From Paucimonas lemoignei (lineage in GTDB: Bacteria; Pseudomonadota; Gammaproteobacteria; Burkholderiales; Burkholderiaceae_D): a DNA stretch of 64,000 bases. This document shows, one piece after another, positions 55,794 through 64,000 of this stretch. The stretch spans positions 1 to 64,000 of the forward strand of contig NZ_SLZQ01000005.1 in NCBI RefSeq assembly GCF_004342585.1. Direction: 5' to 3'. The notes below the pieces were generated by a model. It saw only the letters and a program-made list of their open reading frames with translations, was not told the origin of the DNA and ran no database searches. The translations under genes were made by a program, and so were the position numbers. Numbering within the stretch: position 1 is the stretch's first letter; each line of letters opens with the position of its first letter.

Positions 55794-56820
55794 GCGTCAC
55801 GACGATACGCTTTTTACCCGCATCAGTGATTGCCCGTGCGCGCAACTGGCCGCATCCGCCATCCACTTCCTGCGCGGCGGAATCGCGCAACTTGGTCAGC
55901 ACGCCGCGCCGATGCAGTTCGCTTGCCATGGCGCGCGCGCGCTCCCATGACGGGCGCTGGAATGGCAGATCCGGGATGCTGTTATAGGGAATCATGTTCA
56001 GCACCGCGTACTTCCCCTTGAGGAGCGCGACGATACCCTCGATTTCATCTTCGCCATCGTTAACCCCTTCCAGCAGCGTCCACTGGTATTGCACCGGATA
56101 GGCGCTGGCAATCGCGTATTGCTCCGCCAGTTCCACGAGCTGCTGCGGCGTCATCCTGGGCGCGCGCGGCAACAGCGTTTCGCGCAATGCCGGCTTGGAG
56201 GTATGCAGCGAAAGCGCCAGCGCCGGCTTCACAACGCTTTGCGCCAGGCGTTCGAATACTCGCAGGTCGCCGACCGTCGACAGCACCAGATTCTTATGGC
56301 CGATATTGCCCTCCGTGCCCAGCAGATGGATCGTTTCCATCACGTTTTCGAGGTTGTGGGCCGGCTCCCCCATTCCCATGAAAACGACCTTTTTCACCGT
56401 GCGATGCTGACGCGCCAGCGCAACCTGGGCGAGCATTTCGCCACTCGTCAACTGGCGGATCAGGCCGCTGCGCCCGGTCATGCAGAACTGGCAGCCGACG
56501 GCGCAACCGACCTGCGTGGAGATGCACAAGCCATCGCGAGGCAACAGTACGCTTTCCACCATTTGCCCATCCATCAAGCCAACCAGCAGGCGCGCCGATC
56601 CGTCCTCGGTCGGATGCGTCGTCACCAGGCGGGCAATACCGTTCAACTCGGCATCCAGCGCCGGCAACGCCTCGCGCAAAGTCAGCGGCAGATAATCCTT
56701 GGGACGGCGACGGCCCTGGTCGTAATTCCTGGCTTGCAGCCAGTCGCGCAACACGCGCTGTTCGTGCTCGGGTTTGGCGCCCAAGTCACGCAGACGCTGG
56801 CGGATGAGTTCGATTTCCAT
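55783..56820 (-). CDS. RlmN/Cfr-family radical SAM RNA methyltransferase
   Basis: A 345-residue radical SAM enzyme that, in this family, methylates C2 of adenosine in 23S rRNA or tRNA. The iron-sulphur cluster motif is GCAVGCQFC (CxxxCxxC). [20 protein letters not shown] and [15 protein letters not shown] are characteristic. The methyl-carrying Cys is Cys323 in DGGCGQLRA, so both catalytic cysteines are present. The N-terminus ([14 protein letters not shown]...[10 protein letters not shown]) is diverged from standard RlmN, and housekeeping rlmN normally sits elsewhere, near ndk-pilF-hisS. This may be a second paralogue, so no gene symbol is given. Confidence 0.85.
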   Translation of the reverse strand: MEIELIRQRLRDLGAKPEHEQRVLRDWLQARNYDQGRRRPKDYLPLTLREALPALDAELNGIARLVTTHPTEDGSARLLVGLMDGQMVESVLLPRDGLCISTQVGCAVGCQFCMTGRSGLIRQLTSGEMLAQVALARQHRTVKKVVFMGMGEPAHNLENVMETIHLLGTEGNIGHKNLVLSTVGDLRVFERLAQSVVKPALALSLHTSKPALRETLLPRAPRMTPQQLVELAEQYAIASAYPVQYQWTLLEGVNDGEDEIEGIVALLKGKYAVLNMIPYNSIPDLPFQRPSWERARAMASELHRRGVLTKLRDSAAQEVDGGCGQLRARAITDAGKKRIVVTPSV

Positions 56821-56856
56821 GATAAGGATTGAGGCGAGGCCGGTAGATTAGCGATA

Positions 56857-58680
56857 TCAAGCCAGCTCGGCCATCAGCGCAATGATTTCCGCGCCATAGG
56901 TTTCCAGCTTTTTCTCGCCCACGCCCGAGACATGGCGCAAATCATCCAGGGAAGACGGCTTGGCCTTGGCGATTTCGCGCATGGTGGCGTCATGGAAGAT
57001 CACATAGGCGGGCACATTATGCTTGCGCGCCGTTTCGACGCGCCACCAGCGCAGCTTGTCGAAGACGGTCTGTTCCTCTGCCGACAGATCGCTTTCCACA
57101 TAGCCTTTCGGCTTGACGGCTTTCTTGCGCTGGCTGACCGGTTTCTGGTATTCGCGCAGCCGGATCTTTTGTTCGCCACGCAGCACCGGCCGCGCCGCCT
57201 CGGTCAAGCGCAGGGCATTGAAGCCGTCATGGTCGACCGCCACCAACCCCAGGGCAATGGCCTGGCGCAGGATCGCCCGCCACTCCGCATCGCCGCGATC
57301 GGCGCCGATACCAAACACCGTAAGCTTCTCATGTTCCCATTGCTTGACCTTGTCGGATTCCACGCCGCGCAGCACATCCAGCACATGCATGGCGCCAAAG
57401 CGCTGCTCGACGCGATAGATCGTGGACAATAACTTCTGCACCGGCACGGTCGCATCGAACGACACCGGCGGCTGCAGGCACGTATCGCAATTGCCGCAAG
57501 CAGTCGCGCTCTGGCCGAAATACTCCAGCAACCGCACGCGCCGGCACGACAGCGTTTCACACAACCCGAGCATGGCATCGAGCTTGGCGCTCTGCACGCG
57601 CTTGAAGCTGTCGTCGGCTTCGGATTCCTCGATCATGCGGCGCTGCTGCACCACGTCCTGCAAGCCGTACGCCATCCAGGCATTGGCCGGGGCGCCATCG
57701 CGTCCGGCACGCCCGGTTTCCTGGTAATAGCCTTCGATACTTTTCGGCAGATCGAGGTGTGCGACGAAACGCACGTCCGGCTTGTCGATCCCCATGCCGA
57801 ACGCGATGGTCGCCACCATGACGATGGCGTCTTCGCGTAAAAAACGGGATTGATTCGCGCTGCGTTTCGCGGTATCCATGCCAGCGTGATACGGCAAGGA
57901 ATTGATGCCATGTGAATTCAGGAATTCCGCGACTTCCTCGACCTTCTTGCGCGACAGGCAATACACAATGCCGGCGTCGCCGCTATGCTCGCTTTCGATA
58001 AAGTCGAGCAACTGCTTGCGGGCGTTGGCTTTTTCAACGATCTGATAACGGATATTCGGACGATCGAACGACGAGACGAATTGCGCCGCATCCTGTAGCT
58101 GCAAACGCTCGATGATTTCCTGGCGCGTCAGCTGATCAGCAGTGGCCGTCAACGCGATGCGCGGCACATCAGGAAAGCGTTCATGCAATACCGATAGCCG
58201 GATGTATTCCGGGCGGAAGTCATGTCCCCATTGCGATACGCAATGCGCCTCATCGATGGCGAACAGGGCGATCTTCGTCGACTCGAGCAACTCCAGGCAA
58301 CGCGAGGTCATCAGCCGTTCCGGCGCGACATACACCAGGTCCAGCTCACCTCGGCGTAGCCTGCGCTCGGTCTGCACCATTTCATCAAAACTTTGCGAGG
58401 AATTCAGGAAGGCGGCGCGCACGCCCAGTTCAGCCAGGGCATCGACCTGGTCCTGCATCAGCGCAATCAGGGGAGACACCACCACGCCGACTCCATCGCG
58501 CAGCAAGGCTGGAATCTGATAGCACAGCGACTTGCCGCCGCCGGTCGGCATCAGCACCAGGGCATCGCCGCCCAGCGCCACCTGCCTGACGATATCTTCT
58601 TGCTGTCCGCGAAATGCCGGATAGCCAAAAACGCTTTCAAGGACGTGCTGAGCGCGCGTCCCTATGTCATCCTGTTCCAT
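56857..58680 (-). CDS. recQ: ATP-dependent DNA helicase RecQ
   Basis: A 607-residue 3'-5' helicase. Motif I is VLMPTGGGKSLCYQIPALL, the DExH box is LFAIDEAHCVSQWGHDFRPEY, and motif VI is QETGRAGRDGAPANA. The RecQ-C zinc-binding domain contains CRRVRLLEYFGQ and CGNCDTC; a winged helix and the HRDC domain (EEQTVFDKLRWWRVETARKHNVPAYVIFHDATMREIA) follow. The ATG at MEQDDIGTR overlaps the uppP stop by one base (TGATG), so the two genes are coupled. Length is typical. Confidence 0.96.
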   Translation of the reverse strand: MEQDDIGTRAQHVLESVFGYPAFRGQQEDIVRQVALGGDALVLMPTGGGKSLCYQIPALLRDGVGVVVSPLIALMQDQVDALAELGVRAAFLNSSQSFDEMVQTERRLRRGELDLVYVAPERLMTSRCLELLESTKIALFAIDEAHCVSQWGHDFRPEYIRLSVLHERFPDVPRIALTATADQLTRQEIIERLQLQDAAQFVSSFDRPNIRYQIVEKANARKQLLDFIESEHSGDAGIVYCLSRKKVEEVAEFLNSHGINSLPYHAGMDTAKRSANQSRFLREDAIVMVATIAFGMGIDKPDVRFVAHLDLPKSIEGYYQETGRAGRDGAPANAWMAYGLQDVVQQRRMIEESEADDSFKRVQSAKLDAMLGLCETLSCRRVRLLEYFGQSATACGNCDTCLQPPVSFDATVPVQKLLSTIYRVEQRFGAMHVLDVLRGVESDKVKQWEHEKLTVFGIGADRGDAEWRAILRQAIALGLVAVDHDGFNALRLTEAARPVLRGEQKIRLREYQKPVSQRKKAVKPKGYVESDLSAEEQTVFDKLRWWRVETARKHNVPAYVIFHDATMREIAKAKPSSLDDLRHVSGVGEKKLETYGAEIIALMAELA

Positions 58681-59525
58681 CAATGCGACCAGTTCACCCA
58701 TCCCTGGAATGCGGTTACCAGGATGATCACACCGAACACGATGCGATACCAGGCGAAGAAAGTGAAATCATGCGTGCTGATATAGCGCAGCAGCCAGCGC
58801 ACGCACAGGAATGCCGATACCAGCGCAGCGAAGCCGCCGATGCCGAACAGCGGCAAGTCCGCCGCCGACAGAATTGCACGCTCCTTGTACAGCGAATACA
58901 CGCCGGCGCCGAACAGAGTCGGCATTGCCAGGAAAAAGGAAAACTCCGTGGCAGCCTTGCGCGACATGCCGAATAACATGCCGCCGATGATGCTGGCGCC
59001 GGAACGGGATGTGCCCGGAATCAGCGCAAAAGCCTGCGCGCATCCCACCTTGAATGCATCCATCAAGCGCATGTCGTCCACCGTCTCGATACGTACCGCT
59101 ACCGGATTGACGCGATGGCGACGCTCCACCCAAAGAATGACGAAAGCGCCGACGATGAAGGCAATGGCGACCGGAACCGGGTGAAACAATGCGGCGGTAA
59201 TGGCCTTATGAAAGAGCAAAGCCAGAATGACCGCAGGAAGAAAGCCCACCAGTACGTTCAATGCCAATCTCTGTGCTTTCACGTCAGAGAATATGCCGGC
59301 CAGGACGTTTCCTATCCTGACCCGGTATTCCCACACCACGGCGAGCATGGCGCCCGACTGGATCGCAATCTCGAAGACCTTGGCCTTTTCGCTGCTGATA
59401 TCGGTGCCGAAATCCAGCAGGCTGCCGGCCAGGATCAGGTGGCCGGTCGAGGAAATCGGCAGGAATTCCGTCAAGCCTTCGACGATGCCCATGATCAGGG
59501 CTTTCAGTGCGATCATTAAATCCAT
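58680..59525 (-). CDS. uppP: Undecaprenyl-diphosphatase
   Basis: A 281-residue polytopic enzyme recycling undecaprenyl pyrophosphate for cell-wall and surface glycan synthesis; loss or excess alters bacitracin sensitivity. Conserved motifs are [20 protein letters not shown] (catalytic Glu-rich loop) and [21 protein letters not shown]. Seven to eight hydrophobic helices follow. The start [13 protein letters not shown] is standard. It is the first gene of uppP-recQ, an unusual functional pairing, with a terminator of the upstream lipoprotein gene just before it. Confidence 0.96.
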   Translation of the reverse strand: MDLMIALKALIMGIVEGLTEFLPISSTGHLILAGSLLDFGTDISSEKAKVFEIAIQSGAMLAVVWEYRVRIGNVLAGIFSDVKAQRLALNVLVGFLPAVILALLFHKAITAALFHPVPVAIAFIVGAFVILWVERRHRVNPVAVRIETVDDMRLMDAFKVGCAQAFALIPGTSRSGASIIGGMLFGMSRKAATEFSFFLAMPTLFGAGVYSLYKERAILSAADLPLFGIGGFAALVSAFLCVRWLLRYISTHDFTFFAWYRIVFGVIILVTAFQGWVNWSH

Positions 59526-59556
59526 TATGGCGCGTAAAGAGTAGGTGAAAGGTCAA

Positions 59557-59586
59557 CAAAAAACCCGCGGGAACATGCTGCGCGGG
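59557..59586 (-). terminator. Terminator of the DUF1439 lipoprotein gene
   Basis: CCCGCG and CGCGGG (with an extra G-C step) pair across an 11-base loop, and the minus strand continues TTTTTTGTTG. It sits about 33 bases after the lipoprotein stop. Confidence 0.8.
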
Positions 59587-59619
59587 CTCTGGAGGAGGCC
59601 AGACAAGATCTGCAAGGCG

Positions 59620-60171
59620 CTATTTTACCGGCTCAAAGGTTACCACGAGTCCATTGCTCTGCGTATTGATTTTCGTGGGGAAGAAAGATGTGCCGCCATA
59701 TCGAAAATCTTCCGGTTGAAAGGTGTACAAGGGCATGTTGCGAAAGACTTCTTCGGTTAGCAAACTACTGACCTTCGTGAGCTGGCGGGCATATTTGTCA
59801 TCCAGGCCATTGATATTGAGAGATTCCACGCGCGGGTCGGTCAACACCACGGCATTTTTCGCCGGATCGACCGCCAGCACGCCAGACAGCGCAAAGTTGC
59901 CTTGCCAGCTACGCTTGAGCCAGGCCGGTGCGATGGAGGCATCGAAACTGGTGACCACGCGATTGCCGTTCGGCTGCAGGCTCAGACGCGGCGAGCTTAA
60001 CTGAATATCGAACAGTTCCAGATAGCGACTATTGAAAGGAAAGCGTTTTTCCAGCGATGCCTGCAACTTCGACAGCGGCACGTCAACATCGCGCGGCCCC
60101 AGCATGCCGGCGCAGGCGGTCAGGAACAGCGCCAGCAGGATGGTAGAAAAACGGAAAAACAATCTTGTCAT
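59620..60171 (-). CDS. DUF1439 lipoprotein
   Basis: A 183-residue lipoprotein. The signal RLFFRFSTILLALFLTAC ends in an LTAC lipobox. DVDVPLSKLQASLEKRFPFNSRYLELFDIQLSSPRLSLQPNGNRVV is the DUF1439 domain, a curved beta fold related to lipid-binding SMP/YceB proteins. NINGLDDKYARQLTKVSSLLTEEVFRNMPLYTF closes it. Role unknown; outer-membrane or periplasmic lipid handling is a fair guess. The ATG follows a GTG two codons upstream. It lies 20 bases after the YkgJ-like gene and is probably co-transcribed with it. Confidence 0.85.
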   Translation of the reverse strand: MTRLFFRFSTILLALFLTACAGMLGPRDVDVPLSKLQASLEKRFPFNSRYLELFDIQLSSPRLSLQPNGNRVVTSFDASIAPAWLKRSWQGNFALSGVLAVDPAKNAVVLTDPRVESLNINGLDDKYARQLTKVSSLLTEEVFRNMPLYTFQPEDFRYGGTSFFPTKINTQSNGLVVTFEPVK

Positions 60172-60191
60172 ACACACCTCTCGGTACAGGT

Positions 60192-60455
60192 TCAGGCAGC
60201 GGTCAGGCGTTCAAGCCGAGTCAGGTAAATCATCGCCTGTTCCGTCGTCACGCCGCACATCTCGGCGGACGGCTGCAGACTGGAACAAACGGCCGGACGG
60301 CGCGGGTCGCCAAATATCCTGCAACGATTTTCCTCATCCAGCTGTACGCAGCGCACGCCGGCTGGCTTACCCGCGAGCATGCCGGGAATGGCCGAAGATA
60401 TTGAGGGAGCGATGCAACAGGCGCCACACCCGCTGCGACAGGAAAATGCCTTCAT
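60192..60455 (-). CDS. YkgJ-family cysteine-cluster protein
   Basis: An 87-residue protein with [22 protein letters not shown] near the N-terminus and [24 protein letters not shown] later: seven or more cysteines in the CxxCxxC-type pattern of the YkgJ family, thought to bind zinc or an iron-sulphur cluster. [22 protein letters not shown] is also typical. The function is unknown. The start giving [14 protein letters not shown] was preferred over an upstream Met. It sits just before the DUF1439 lipoprotein gene. Confidence 0.85.
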   Translation of the reverse strand: MKAFSCRSGCGACCIAPSISSAIPGMLAGKPAGVRCVQLDEENRCRIFGDPRRPAVCSSLQPSAEMCGVTTEQAMIYLTRLERLTAA

Positions 60456-60625
60456 GATAAAAAATGCGCGATACGGTGACAACAACGGTGACAAGTTGTT
60501 ATCGCCGCGTACAATAGCGTTGCAAAATAAATAGCCAGATGCAGCAGGCCACTCGCATGTCGTGCCGCTGCAAGGCAGCGAGTACTATAACACCGGCTTC
60601 ATGCAGCCTAGCGAGGCAACTACCC

Positions 60626-61624
60626 ATGCTTATCCACTTACCGAACATTGTACGCGCGCTGCCGCTATTGCTGGCAAGCGCCAGTGCCCTTGCCGCTCCG
60701 CTCAGGGCAGGTAGCTGGAACGAAAGCGAGCAAACCTATGGCTTGTTTGGCGTGCGCATCTACATGCCGGAAGATAGCAAGCCCAAACCTGGCAAGCAGC
60801 GCGCGCTGATGGTGGTATTGCATGGCTGTGGTCAGACCGTCTATGGCGACATCGTGGACAAGCGCGCCGGCTGGGAAAAGGTCGCCGCGCAATATGGCAT
60901 GGTCGTCGCTGCCCCGGACGTTCCCGAAACGAATACGCCGGGCTCGCGCCTGTATAAAGGTTGCTGGGACTGGTTTGGCACCCAGCATGAACGCGGCGGC
61001 CGCGACATCGGCCCGCTGGCAACCATGATCAAGGGCTTGCAGGAACGGCGCGACCTGAACGTCGACCCGAAACAGGTGTATGTCGTCGGTATGTCTTCCG
61101 GCGGTGCAGTCGCGCAAATCCTGGCATGCGCCTACCCCGAACTGGTTGCCGGCGTCGGCGTGCATTCAGCGCCGGCAATGGGATCGAATGTCATGGATGC
61201 GCGCACCACACCAAAAATCGCCGCTACGGAAATCGCCGACAATTGCCGACGCTACGCCGATAGCCAGCAACAGGCTTTCGCCACCCAGATCGCCAGCATC
61301 ATTCACGGCAGCGAAGATCACATGGCACATCCGGCGCATGCCGAACGCAACCTGGAAGCGTTGCAAATCCTGTACAGGACGCAGCAGGAAGCCGGCGACA
61401 TTGCCGAGACCAACGGCAGCAATGGCAAGCTGTACAAGGATGACAAGGGCCGCGTGCGCATGGCGCATATTCAAGTCGAAGGCATGGGCCATGCATTTTC
61501 TGCCGGTGATGGTGGCAGCGGCGGCGGAACTTTCGGCAACATGTTCCATGACTATACACATATCAATTACCCGGCCTGGGTAACGCGTTTCTTCTTCGAT
61601 AACAATCTGCGTGTAAAGCGCTAG
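60626..61624 (+). CDS. Extracellular PHB-depolymerase-family esterase
   Basis: A 332-residue alpha/beta hydrolase. A signal peptide (HLPNIVRALPLLLASASALAAP) precedes the LpqC/PHB-depolymerase catalytic domain: RALMVVLHGCGQTVYGDIVDKRAGWEKVAAQYGMVVAAPDVPE carries the oxyanion HGC, and the lipase-type box is YVVGMSSGGAVAQILA with Ser as nucleophile. The His near the end is in VEGMGHAFSAGDGG, followed by the HDYTHINYPAWVTRFFF tail. It would act on short poly(3-hydroxybutyrate) or aryl esters; specificity is not determinable. It stands alone. The start is the Met that opens the signal peptide. Confidence 0.88.
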   Translation: MLIHLPNIVRALPLLLASASALAAPLRAGSWNESEQTYGLFGVRIYMPEDSKPKPGKQRALMVVLHGCGQTVYGDIVDKRAGWEKVAAQYGMVVAAPDVPETNTPGSRLYKGCWDWFGTQHERGGRDIGPLATMIKGLQERRDLNVDPKQVYVVGMSSGGAVAQILACAYPELVAGVGVHSAPAMGSNVMDARTTPKIAATEIADNCRRYADSQQQAFATQIASIIHGSEDHMAHPAHAERNLEALQILYRTQQEAGDIAETNGSNGKLYKDDKGRVRMAHIQVEGMGHAFSAGDGGSGGGTFGNMFHDYTHINYPAWVTRFFFDNNLRVKR

Positions 61625-61720
61625 GCAAGTTGCAAAGACTCTCCAGGTCAGCGCTTGGCGGACTGGGCCCGGAAATTGATCTCGCACAGTAACTTGACGA
61701 CTAGGCAAATGCCTACTACA

Positions 61721-61738
61721 TTACTGACTCGTCAGTAA
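61721..61738. promoter_or_regulatory. Palindromic operator upstream of the TetR-type regulator gene
   Basis: TTACTGAC-TC-GTCAGTAA is an inverted repeat with perfect 8-bp arms and a 2-base centre, 15 bases before the regulator ATG. Size and position fit a TetR-family autoregulatory operator controlling the downstream efflux operon. Confidence 0.7.
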
Positions 61739-61752
61739 GTTACTCGTTTTTG

Positions 61753-62415
61753 ATGATGCAATGCCCTTTGAAAAGCAAGCGCTGGGAGCGCCGCAAGGAA
61801 GCCCGTCCGCAAGAATTGCTGGCCGCGGCGCTTGATCTGTTTGTCGAGCGCGGCTTTGCCGCCACCCGCCTGGATGATGTCGCCGCACGCGCAGGCGTCT
61901 CCAAGGGCACCTTGTACTTGTATTTCGCTAACAAGGAAGAATTATTCAAGGCCGTCATTCGCGAAAACATGCTGCCGGCACTGGATGAAGCGGAAGACAT
62001 CGTCAAGCAGCACAAGGGCGACAGCGCTTCCCTGTTCGAGGAAATCATGCTGGGCTGGTGGGAACGCATTGGCCTGACCAAAGTATCCGGCATTTCCAAG
62101 CTGATCATGGCCGAATCCGGCAATTTCCCCGAAGTGGCGCGCTTCTATTATGAAGAAGTGACTTCCCGCGTGCATGGCATGATTGTCAGCATGCTGGAAC
62201 ACGGCATCGCGCGCGGCGAATTCCGTCCGATCGATACCAAGGAAGCCATGCGCGTCGTGGTCGCGCCGATGGTCATGCTGATGATGTGGAACCAATCCTT
62301 CGGCGCCTGCAGCATGGAGCCGATTTCGCCGCAAAGCTACCTGCGCACTTATCTTGACATTGTCCTGCACGGCCTTCTGCGAGAGCCTGCCGTGTCCTCT
62401 TCTCCCCGCAAATGA
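61753..62415 (+). CDS. TetR/AcrR-family transcriptional repressor
   Basis: A 220-residue regulator. The N-terminal helix-turn-helix is RPQELLAAALDLFVERGFAATRLDDVAARAGVSKGTLYLYFANKEELFKAVI, the TetR signature. The C-terminal ligand-binding helices show MLGWWERIGLTKVSGISKLIMAESGNFPEVARFYYEEV. It should bind the palindrome just upstream and repress its own operon. Its stop overlaps the start of the membrane-fusion gene (ATGA), indicating co-translation. The ligand is unknown; a toxic compound exported by the pump is the usual case. A second Met one codon later is possible. Confidence 0.92.
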   Translation: MMQCPLKSKRWERRKEARPQELLAAALDLFVERGFAATRLDDVAARAGVSKGTLYLYFANKEELFKAVIRENMLPALDEAEDIVKQHKGDSASLFEEIMLGWWERIGLTKVSGISKLIMAESGNFPEVARFYYEEVTSRVHGMIVSMLEHGIARGEFRPIDTKEAMRVVVAPMVMLMMWNQSFGACSMEPISPQSYLRTYLDIVLHGLLREPAVSSSPRK

Positions 62416-63635
62416 ACACTATGCTGAAACGTCGTACCGTCTGGATCGTGTTGCTGGTCGTCTTGCTAGGCGCCGGCTTTGGCATCACCGCCATGAAAAA
62501 ACGGCAGACGCCCGCACCGGGAACGGCGGCGCATGCCGCGCAGAGCACGCCGGCCAAGGCGCCGCCGAGCCTGGAATTCCTGCCCAGCGACGTGACCCGC
62601 GTGCAAGCCGGCGAATTGCGCCAGATTCTGCAATTGTCGGGGGCGCTGCGTGCCGTCAATCAGGCGCAGGTCAAGGCCAAGGTTGCCGGCGAAGTCCGCG
62701 AAGTGATGGTGCGCGAAGGCGAAACCGTCAAAGCCGGACAGATCCTCGTGAAAATGGATGCCAGCGAATACCAGGCACGACTGGAACAGGCCAGGGGCAG
62801 CCTGGCAGCCGCGCGCGGCCAACTGGCGATTGCCACCAAGGCGCGCGACAATAACCGCGTGCTGGTTGCCAAAGGCTTCATTTCGCAAAATGCCTTCGAC
62901 AACGCCGCCAGCCAGTACGATATCGCCCGCGCCAATGTCGAATCCGCACAGGGTGCGCTGGACGTGGCGCAAAAGGCACTGAACGATACGGTGATCCGTG
63001 CCCCCATCGATGGACTCGTCGCCAGCCGCTCGGTGCAACCAGGCGAGAAGGTGTCAACCGATAACCGCCTGCTGGACCTGGTCGACCTGCGCCAGATGGA
63101 ACTGGAAGCGGCGGTGCCGACCGCCGATATCCTGCAGCTGCGTCCTGGACAGCCAGCCCAGGTGACTATCGAAGGTTTGCCGGCGCCGCTGACCGGCAAG
63201 ATTGCCCGCATCAACCCGGCGACGCAATCCGGTTCGCGCTCCGTGCTGACGTATATCCAGGTCGAGAATCCGGAAGGTTTCCTGAAGGTCGGCATGTTCG
63301 GCCAGGCGCAAGTCACGCTGGCGAGCAAATCCGATGTGCTCAGCGTGCCGGGCACGGCCATCCAGGACCAGGGCGGCTCGCCGATCGTGTATGCCATCGA
63401 TAACGGCACGCTCAAGCAGCAAGCGGTCAAGCTCGGCATGCGCGGACACGATGGCAAGGGCGAAGCGGTGGAAATTATCGACGGCCTCGCTTCCGGCACC
63501 GTCATCGTAAAAAGCAATCTCGGCAAGCTCCCCGCCGGCACCAGGGTTCGCATGATCCAGGCAGATGCCTCTGCGGCATCCTCGCCCGCCTCCAGCACTG
63601 CTGCCGCCGAGAATGCGGCGCAGGCGGCACGCTGA
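62412..63635 (+). CDS. RND efflux periplasmic adaptor (membrane fusion protein)
   Basis: A 407-residue adaptor. An N-terminal anchor (RRTVWIVLLVVLLGAGFGITAM) is followed by the lipoyl-type half-motifs VKAKVAGEVREVMVREGETVKAGQILVKMD and NDTVIRAPIDGLVASRSVQPGEKV flanking a helical hairpin (LEQARGSLAAARGQLAIATKARDN). Then come the beta-barrel and membrane-proximal domains. It joins the inner-membrane RND pump to an outer-membrane channel. It overlaps the TetR gene by 4 bases and precedes the pump gene by 21. No lipobox is seen. The C-terminal tail is Ala/Ser-rich. Confidence 0.93.
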   Translation: MNTMLKRRTVWIVLLVVLLGAGFGITAMKKRQTPAPGTAAHAAQSTPAKAPPSLEFLPSDVTRVQAGELRQILQLSGALRAVNQAQVKAKVAGEVREVMVREGETVKAGQILVKMDASEYQARLEQARGSLAAARGQLAIATKARDNNRVLVAKGFISQNAFDNAASQYDIARANVESAQGALDVAQKALNDTVIRAPIDGLVASRSVQPGEKVSTDNRLLDLVDLRQMELEAAVPTADILQLRPGQPAQVTIEGLPAPLTGKIARINPATQSGSRSVLTYIQVENPEGFLKVGMFGQAQVTLASKSDVLSVPGTAIQDQGGSPIVYAIDNGTLKQQAVKLGMRGHDGKGEAVEIIDGLASGTVIVKSNLGKLPAGTRVRMIQADASAASSPASSTAAAENAAQAAR

Positions 63636-63656
63636 TCTTCATGAAAGTCTGAACAT

Positions 63657-64000
63657 ATGTGGTTTACCCGCATTAGCATCGGCAACCCGGTCCTGGCCAC
63701 CATGATGATGATGGCCTTCGTGGTGCTCGGCCTCTTCTCCTACAAGCGCCTGCCGGTGGACCAGTTCCCGGACGTGACATTTCCGGTGGTCGTGGTGCAG
63801 ACCGACTATCCCGGCGCTTCGCCGGAAACGGTCGAGTCCGACGTCACCCGCAAGGTCGAGGAGGCGGTCAACACCATTAACGGCATCAACAGTCTGACCT
63901 CGCGCTCCTATGAAGGCTCGTCGGTGGTCATCATCGAATTCACCCTGACGGTCGACCCGGCCCAGGCGGCGCAGGATGTGCGCGAAAAGGTGGCGCTGGT
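63657..64000 (+). CDS. RND efflux transporter, N-terminal part (cut by window end)
   Basis: The first 114 residues of an AcrB/MexB-like RND pump: MWFTRISIGNPVLATMMMMAFVVLGLFSYKRLPVDQFPDV, with the first membrane helix, then VVVVQTDYPGASPETVESDVTRKVEEAVNTINGINSLTSRSYEGSSVVIIEFTL, the start of the porter domain. FPDV and YPGASPETVE are family signatures. It should export drugs or solvents using proton flow with the adaptor encoded just upstream. The reading frame continues beyond the window and the rest cannot be judged. Confidence 0.93.
   Translation, partial: MWFTRISIGNPVLATMMMMAFVVLGLFSYKRLPVDQFPDVTFPVVVVQTDYPGASPETVESDVTRKVEEAVNTINGINSLTSRSYEGSSVVIIEFTLTVDPAQAAQDVREKVAL

Overview
The window is a stretch of chromosome from a Gram-negative betaproteobacterium, most likely in the Oxalobacteraceae (Herminiimonas/Herbaspirillum-like). 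This rests on recognisable protein families and gene order: recA-recX-sucCD, grpE-dnaK-dnaJ beside hemH-recN-nadK-hrcA, fur|bamE-dapB, exbBD-leuS-lptE-holA-proA. No database search was possible. Base composition is fairly GC-rich throughout, except for a visibly AT-rich left edge.

Left edge (1-3.0 kb): an IS3-type element end inserted in a broken IS481-type transposase, then a type IV pilin gene with a well-formed sigma-54 promoter and a membrane O-oligosaccharyltransferase-like ligase behind it. This looks like an acquired pilin/pilin-glycosylation module. Next (3.0-8.1 kb) come a PP2C phosphatase, succinyl-CoA synthetase (sucCD) and recA-recX with a canonical LexA box and an intergenic attenuator.

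8.4-12.5 kb holds the most unusual operon: a circularly permuted ATP-grasp enzyme, an alpha-E protein, a transglutaminase-like protease and an Anbu-type bacterial proteasome homologue. The set suggests a peptide-ligation and proteolysis system whose substrate is unknown. 12.6-24 kb carries two lipoproteins, purM, an hda-HAD-pcnB-folK cluster of overlapping genes, panB, a beta-carbonic anhydrase, and a periplasmic binding protein paired with a GGDEF/EAL sensor.

24-43.5 kb is core housekeeping: dnaJ, dnaK and grpE (two clear sigma-32 promoters, a third candidate at hrcA), hemH, recN, nadK, hrcA, fur, bamE, dapB, exbBD, an orphan barstar-like gene, leuS, lptE, holA, proA and a HemJ-like gene. 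proA is bracketed by small palindromic elements, and a second, synonymously diverged copy of its own 3' end lies downstream of its stop codon.

43.5-64 kb mixes an rRNA methyltransferase, a PAS protein, lipoproteins, a LuxR regulator, a TonB receptor, sodC, a YXWGXW protein, a HAD/DUF3703 pair, tRNA-Gly(CCC), trmB, an RlmN-family enzyme, uppP-recQ, a YkgJ-like protein, a secreted PHB-depolymerase-like esterase and, running off the end, a TetR-regulated RND efflux operon. One gene-free interval (48.6-48.96 kb) contains tandem hairpins ending in a terminator and may encode a small RNA.
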